DNA of 14,968 bases, from assembly GCA_034696485.1 (NCBI GenBank), contig JAQIWT010000807.1, forward strand, positions 1-14,968, in the 5' to 3' direction. Each line of letters opens with the position of its first letter. The stretch's first letter is position 1. This document shows, piece after piece, positions 8,992-14,968 of this stretch. This DNA comes from Isohypsibius dastychi. Lineage: Eukaryota > Tardigrada > Eutardigrada > Parachela > Isohypsibiidae. The notes beneath the pieces are model-generated. The model saw only the letters and a list, made by a program, of their open reading frames with translations. It was not told where the DNA came from and ran no database searches. The translations under genes were made by a program, and so were the position numbers.

Positions 8992-11449
8992 TCACGCCTT
9001 CAGCTGGCCGGAAGACCGAGTAGGCCCGGCCATCATCCTTCGACATGCATCACGAGCAGCCACTATGCGACTGTGCAGATCTTTTGTGCAGCCGAGTTTC
9101 TGTATGGTATCCATGCTTAAGGTCTTGGATGACCCATCCGGACTAACGAACAGAATGGTGCGGGAAACTGGACAGCAAGCCAGCTTGTGGTGATCATGCA
9201 GGAAGTTGATCTGAAATGATACGAACAGTATAGCCACAAGGCAAAACGCTAAAATCAACTCTCACGCCTGCATTGCTGGCGTACCTGAAGATTTCCGTTC
9301 GTCATATGCATGGTCATGGCATGTTTTGTCCGAAACCATGTTTTGATAACAATTGGTGGCTGTGTGGCATCCGTTTCAGGACTCCCGCCTCCACGAACCT
9401 GTTTTTACATGATGATTGTTAGTTACTTTGAAAATGAACGCAAAGTCAGAAACTATGGACCAAATGCGCAAACTTACCCCAGCCCGAAAATTGTTCATGT
9501 ATTCTTTGTAGTTTAACAGCAGCTGAACCCACTTCTGCATGTGTTCTGGTCTTTCTTTCAAAGGAAAGTAAGTTTCCAATCCAGTTTTGTCGAACTGATA
9601 AACGCTCCTAAAAAATTGTGCGATGCTCGATCAACATAAAGAGAAATACAAAGCGACTATACGTACTCTTCATCGGGAAGAAGACATAGTTTTACACCGT
9701 CGTTGAAGACCACGCCAACACTGCCGTCGCTCAGCTGATAACCAAGACCCCACTTGTTCGAGTAGTCTACCCATTTGACCACAAACACACCCGAACTTTT
9801 GTTGCGATCTTCCGCACCATCTGCCAAATTGATAACAACACAGTTTGGAGTCGATTCAGACAAGCGTCATCAGGGGGTTCTCACCATTATCCGGCTGGAA
9901 CTTCAAAAGTTTCATTGCGTCGACGATGTCATCCAGCTGGATATACAGTTCTCTCAACCAGCAGTGTTTCGAAGAACCTGGTGGGCAGAAGGGTAAGTTA
10001 CTTCTGTCATCCAGCAAATTCAATAAACTTCGTAGTGAAAAACTATAACATGTGAAGATTCAGGACGACTTGTTTGCTGATCATACCTTCGGCAAGCTGG
10101 TGGTCGCCGATGTTACCGGTTTCGCCGACGTTGCCAACCAGTTCTCGAAAGACACGGCGAATTCTGGTAGACACGGCACTAAAGATGCTGCGAGGAGCCC
10201 CAGTCAAAGAGGTCACCGGAAGTGCGAGTGGAATGTCACCTACAAGTAAGCAGTCTTAAACAAGGTCGTAATTGCCTTCCCGTTTCAGTAAAGTTACCGC
10301 ATTTGAAGAATTCATGGTCAATCACATCGCACATATTCGGTCGCTTAGCTGGATCGGCTTCCAGCATAATTCTAATCAACCGCTTAGCCGAAGAGGAAAT
10401 ACGACTTGGGATGGTGTAGTCATTGCTTTTGATGCGCACTGAAATCTCCGCCATGTCATTCCCTTTGAAAGGCGGATGACCAACAAGAAGAGTATAACTG
10501 AAAAAACAAATAGGATCATTTCAAGGACTAAGTATGAACGAAAGATAAAGGATGCTCACAGAATGCACCCAACACTCCACGTGTCCACCCCAAAACCGTA
10601 TTCTTTTTCCAGAAGAATCTCTGGAGCAGAATAAGGAGTAAACCCAGGGAGTTTCCTTAATCAAAACACACCAAGAAATTTTAGTGGTCAGCATCGAAAA
10701 AAGAGTTTTCAAAGTCAGGACATACGTCATCTTCTTTCCTTCAGCTTCCTGTTTGGTGACGTTCCCGAAGCCACCAACTTTGACCTGCATTTCGTCGTCG
10801 ATGAAGATATTGCTCGGTTCAAGACCGCGATGAATGATATTTTTTCCGTGCAAGTAAACAGCAGTCTCCACAATTTGATGAACAAAGTATCTGGCTTCAT
10901 GTTCCGTGACGACCTTCCGTCGCTTCAGAAGCTCTGCCAACGACTGCAAGATAGAAAACAGGTCATGATTGTTTTCATAGAACCCAAACTTTGAGTTGTC
11001 ACCTTATTGCGACATCGCTCCATGAGAACATACATGTTCCCGACATCCTCAAAACAAGAATGGAAAGCCACAATGTGTGGATGCTGAAGTTCCCGGAGGA
11101 TTTCGATCCCATACAACATCTAGAACGCTTTACCTCCCGATGTGAAACGAAAATAATCCAACAGTTACACTGACCTGGTCTCGGCGTTGTTGATCGAGAT
11201 TGTGAGATTTCGCGTAAACCTTCCCTGCAGAAATCTCACCTCCAGTTCTTAGTTCGTAACAGGTGGTAGATTCTCCCTAAAATCAGAGGATTTCAAACTC
11301 GAAGCCACGTTTAAGAAGTATCGGGGAAAAGACAACAAGAGTTTCAACGGACGAACCTGTCCCAAATGTCTTCCTTTCATGTAGCAGATATTCCGAGCTG
11401 AATCGCGAATCACTTCTGGGATCATTTCCTCTCCAGTTTGGTGTGACAT
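8992..11449 (-). CDS. Polo-like kinase family protein with degenerate catalytic motifs (likely pseudokinase)
   Basis: Twelve minus-strand exons, all in phase: 11357-11449, 11175-11276, 11003-11119, 10726-10943, 10560-10655, 10298-10497, 10087-10239, 9885-9977, 9667-9820, 9478-9607, 9285-9398 and 8992-9210; 562 aa against about 600 in PLK1. The kinase domain spans about residues 24-280 ([45 protein letters not shown]). The linker is short. Two polo boxes follow ([40 protein letters not shown] then [10 protein letters not shown]). The ATP-site Lys (about residue 50) and helix-C Glu (about 71) remain. HRDLK is HRGLE (Gly codon 10824-10826), so the catalytic Asp and the following Lys are gone, and DFG is GFG (10770-10772). 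The polo-box residues matching PLK1 Trp414, His538 and Lys540 are present. The intact frame across 12 exons argues against a dead gene. It probably acts as a phosphopeptide-binding scaffold or inhibitor, by analogy with kinase-impaired PLK5. Confidence 0.9.
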
Positions 11450-11867
11450 TTTAAAAAGCCGATGAAAAACGATGTGTCAAACAGCCAGATTCCGCGAGAA
11501 TACCAGGAAAAGAAACGATAAATGTGTTAGTAAATGCGCCGTTGTTCCGTTGGAGAAGTGAAGTCCGAGGCGTTGCATGAATAATTACGTACGAATGAAG
11601 CAATCGCGATTTTGTGCAGAAAAGGACTAACCGCTCTTATCAACAGACCTGCTTTGTGTCTGTCATGACTCATGATCACGATTTACCGCTTCGCCTACAA
11701 GAAAGACATTTGCCGTCATGTCGCTGTTTCCGCTCAACCTCTTTGCATCAAGGTTCCAGACAGTTCAACTTGCATTTCTGAACACTGAGTGAACAATCCA
11801 ATTCAAAGGTCACATGTCCCCTCTAGCAAAGATTAGGAAGAACCGTCACGAAGTGATTTACAATTAC
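11450..11867. other. Intergenic region upstream of the polo-like gene
   Basis: About 420 bp between the kinase start codon and the poly(A) signal of the lectin receptor, both on the minus strand. It must hold the kinase 5' UTR and promoter. I see no gene and no clear TATA or initiator motif. Confidence 0.4.
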
Positions 11868-11873
11868 TTTATT
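11868..11873 (-). terminator. AATAAA poly(A) signal of the lectin receptor gene
   Basis: TTTATT on the plus strand reads AATAAA on the minus strand, about 65 bases beyond the TAG stop at 11938-11940, followed by an AT-rich stretch. Confidence 0.65.
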
Positions 11874-11937
11874 TTGAATTTTTTTTTGTAAATTTTGGAT
11901 GTGCATCAAAGTCCCAGGTTATTTGTCATCGAAAACA

Positions 11938-14900
11938 CTAGGAATAAGTTGCACCAGCATAATCGTCCCCAATGATAACTTCGCGGTCTGCGTTTCGATG
12001 TCGTGCCGGAACGAATCTCACACCAGCCTCCCTGGCGCTGGATACTGATTTCTGAAATCTCCTTAAAACCATTTGCTGTCGCCCGGTTAAAACCAGAAAT
12101 CCAACTGCACCAGCAACGCCGACAATAAGTAGAACTCCGATAACTATACCGGCCACCGATCCCGAGGAGAGACCTTCTGCCTTTTTCTCTGCACTATCCA
12201 GTCCAGCGGACACGGAAGTTGATGATTCACCTGTGGACTCCAAAGATGTGGCTTTTGCGGTGCTGGATGGGTCAATCGTCATCGTACTCTTTTCAATTGG
12301 ACTCACTGTACCATAAAACAACGGTATCAAATATCTCTGAAAGTTTTCTGGCTATCCACCTAATCAGACAGAATGTTTCACGTACCGGTACTTGGTCGTT
12401 TCGTTGAAGTTGAAGAAGGCGCTGTGCTTGTCGTTTGTGTGGGCCCTTGCGTTGCCACAGTGTTTAACGGGGTGGTTGACTCGATAAGGCTAGAAGTGGT
12501 TGATGACATGATCCTTGGTGCTTGGCATACGAAACCTCGTGTCACTGTGTCACGACACAATATGTTGTTCCACTGGCCGGACACTGGGTCAATTTCAGCG
12601 CACTGCTCGCGCTCATGACCATAACCCGGCTTGGTCGGTTCATCTATAATACAATTCATGGCTCTCTCGGACTAATATTCAAAATTGTATGACGTTTTTA
12701 TACCAACGACTTCTTACTTGGTTTCCAGTTGACATACGACACGGGTACCGTACTGTCTCCGTCATCTATCCAATGCCAACTCGATATGCCATTGACATAT
12801 CTTTCCGTTAGACCAATCCACATTCCTACTGATGAACCTTGTACGTATGCTTGAATACATTGTTGTTCCTCGAAAGTATGGATAGTCGCAAGATCGCCAC
12901 CGAAGTTTCGGCAGCTTGCTCGGGCAGTCACGTAGTTGACCTTTGTCGTTTGATTGTCATGTACGACAACCCCTTCTGCTCGGTAGCAGAAGTTCGTACA
13001 TGCTGATGGAAAATTGGGCGGGCAATATCCAGCAACGGATGTATTGTAGATGGGCGGACATGCAGCTGAAAAAAGGCAGGTGATATCATGATAAAAATAA
13101 ATGCTTCAGATTTTGTACGCTTTTGTTTTTCGCATATGACATAGTCCACTCCGGAGGTTGCCTGACAGCTCTCTGCAAACCATTGTCCATCTCCGTTCAG
13201 ACAAACACAAGCATCGTCGTCGGCCGTCCCAATGAGACTCCCGAAATTAGTAAACGTGACAGGGCAGGAGTCATGCCAGTCAAAGTGTCCACTCTTCTCT
13301 CTCATTCCTATCCAAGCTTGCGCTCTCTGTGACCCAGTGACCTTCGAAATAAGTCCTCGAAGAAATGAGTTCTGGTAAACGTCAGAAATTGTGGTGATTT
13401 TTGAAAAAGACTCATGACATGAGTTTTCAGCTGCCGTCCATGTTTTCAGCGCTGGTGATGCTGCAAGCAGCTTGACAGCGTAGCATGCACCGTTGAATGG
13501 CGAAAAACCTTCTCCGCATTCCCCCAAGAGTGGTGGTTTAATTTGGAATGAAGGACCTAGGACCTGTCTGTTACTGGTATGTTCTGTTTGACATAAGGAC
13601 CAGGAACCTACTTCGCGGAGCTTTACATATGTAGCGCATCCGAGTTGCACAGGGACGGTCGATCCATTTTCCCGCTGTATTCTTTGCTGACTGTATCGCG
13701 ATGCATTCCAACTGCAACCACGTCCATTTTAATTTGAACACTGGTCTGTGATGCCTATTGACTTACTTCCGTAGTATTTCTTGGATGGACATAGTGCCAG
13801 TTATTATAGAAATACGGGGAATCATCAGTCCATGTGAAAATGTTGGAGCCGACCTCATGAAGTCCGATCCAAAAATCAGTCGAACTATTCATCATGTGTG
13901 TCACCAAGAAGGCATTCTCTCCTGGGCCTTCGATCGTGGCCAAGTTAACTCTTACATCCTGACCATTTTCTGCTGCTCCCGCGTAAATCTTGTTGCAAGC
14001 CGTTAGAGCATCACCAAATGAGTATTTGACAACGTCGGAATCGGGAGAAAAAAAGTAGCAATGATTCCCTGGAAATAGAATTGTCGGTTTCGTGATAACA
14101 GTACGCAATGATAAATTCGAGAATTCGCACCGAACATAACCCAATCAGGCGCACACCCTCCGTCACTGACAGGTCCAACCGTGGGTCTCTGGGGTGCTCG
14201 GTCAACACTTGGCTTAGTGCATACGAACTGGTGTCCATAAGAGCAACGCCGATCTCTCCATTTTCCGGTAGTGCTTATGAAGCTCACGCAATAATCTTCT
14301 CCCGCTCCGTTCGGCTGACCAGCTTCCCAGCTCGAAAAAGTCACCGGAGAGCCGTCAACCCACTCATATTCTGCCAGCACAAGGTTGCTGACACGAAGTC
14401 CAATCCAATACTGCTTCGCCGTTCCAGACCCTGTCAGCGCGGATAGCTTCTCTGTGATGAATGGACTGTTCTTTGAAGTTATCACAGCCAAAGTAGCATT
14501 TCGCTGTAGACAGTGAACTGCTGCATTGTCCCAAGTAGTTTCAGTTAGCTTGGATACGAACAAGCATTCATCGGTGTCAGGAATATAAAACCAATCACCT
14601 AAATTCGAGCTCTCTCCACATGTAGCTAAAACAAAAATGTTTCCAAGTGCAATTCAAGCGCCAAGCAAACTGTTTAATAGTAGCCTGTTGCTTTTTTACT
14701 AACTGTTCATTGGGATAGCTGTGGGTCTTGGAGGTATTTCTTCGTCATTAAAATATGCTCCTTTAGGTACTTCACAAACCCATCCCCAGGCAATGCTACA
14801 ACTTTGTGGGATCCAGTTTCCAGTAACAGATTCCATCGCCACGCAGTCCGGCAAAGATGAATCGTGAGAAATGCTGGGGTGGAAGAACGCCGTTGTGTAG

Positions 14901-14968
14901 GGTGTATTATCCGACCACTGCCACCGCATACCAGCATTGGTGGACACTTCTCTCAGGCCCAGCCAATA
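11938..14968 (-). CDS. Multi-C-type-lectin-domain single-pass receptor, mannose-receptor-like (3' part; 5' end outside window)
   Basis: Minus-strand exons 14704-14968 (continues off the window), 14131-14625, 13767-14068, 13612-13711, 13119-about 13583, 12718-13065, 12386-12643 and 11938-12305. At least five C-type lectin folds are seen, from N to C: a partial one (YWLGLREV ... GWVCEVP); a second (CGESSNLGDWFYIPDTDEC ... HQFVCTKP); a third (CAPDWVMFGNHCYFF ... RYICKAP); a fourth (CGEGFSPFNGACYAVK ... YVICEK); a fifth (FCYRAEG ... GFVCQAP). A Ser/Thr/Pro-rich stalk, a membrane helix (VAGIVIGVLLIVGVAGAVGFLVL) and a roughly 45-residue tail ending DDYAGATYS follow. Most domains lack the EPN and WND sugar/calcium motifs; the second (QPN, WRD) and fifth (EPT, WNN) come closest. 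The fourth/fifth exon junction near 13584-13611 needs an intron of only 28-40 bp to keep frame. The product is probably a cell-surface adhesion or recognition receptor; the ligand is unknown. Confidence 0.87.

Noticed and set aside
8694-9193. Overlapping plus-strand open frames of 65-100 residues near 8694-9193
   Set aside because: The part from 8992 on is antisense to the last kinase exon, and the part before it resembles no family.
8992-11449. Polo-like gene as a processed or decayed pseudogene
   Set aside because: All 12 exons join in phase with good splice sites and no premature stop, and the polo boxes are intact. Residue-level loss at catalytic sites fits a pseudokinase better.
1-14968. 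CRISPR arrays, transposon ends, tRNA or rRNA genes
   Set aside because: No regularly spaced repeats, transposase-like frames, terminal inverted repeats or recognisable structural RNA genes were seen.

Overview
The window is animal nuclear DNA. Genes are split by many short GT-AG introns, mostly 50-170 bp, AATAAA poly(A) signals are present, and the protein families are metazoan: RAD23, a kainate-type glutamate receptor, a polo-like kinase and a multi-C-type-lectin receptor. Compact introns and arthropod-like protein similarity suggest an ecdysozoan invertebrate such as an arthropod or tardigrade. The species cannot be named from the sequence. All gene models were assembled by hand from splice sites, reading-frame phase and family similarity.

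Layout. (1) 1-1596, plus: 3' part of RAD23, seven exons, with its poly(A) signal. (2) 1779-6650: an old imperfect tandem duplication, unit A 1779-3975 and unit B 3976-6650. Each unit carries a divergent pair: a two-exon gene on the minus strand for a small secreted cysteine-containing peptide, and the 5' half of a kainate receptor gene on the plus strand. In unit B the receptor gene continues past the duplication and is complete (4864-8262, about 860 aa). In unit A the receptor copy is a pseudogene: 28-bp frameshifting insertion, three nonsense codons, an internal deletion and no channel half. Both peptide copies are intact. (3) 8992-11449, minus: a complete 12-exon polo-like kinase of about 562 aa. 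It has lost the catalytic Asp of HRD and the metal-binding Asp of DFG, while the polo-box phosphopeptide-binding residues remain. (4) 11868-14968, minus: the 3' part of a single-pass receptor with at least five C-type lectin domains, a Ser/Thr-rich stalk, a membrane segment and a short tail.

The genes do not form one pathway. The two points most worth following are the duplicated, previously unrecognised secreted-peptide gene lying back to back with the glutamate receptor promoter, and the polo-like pseudokinase.
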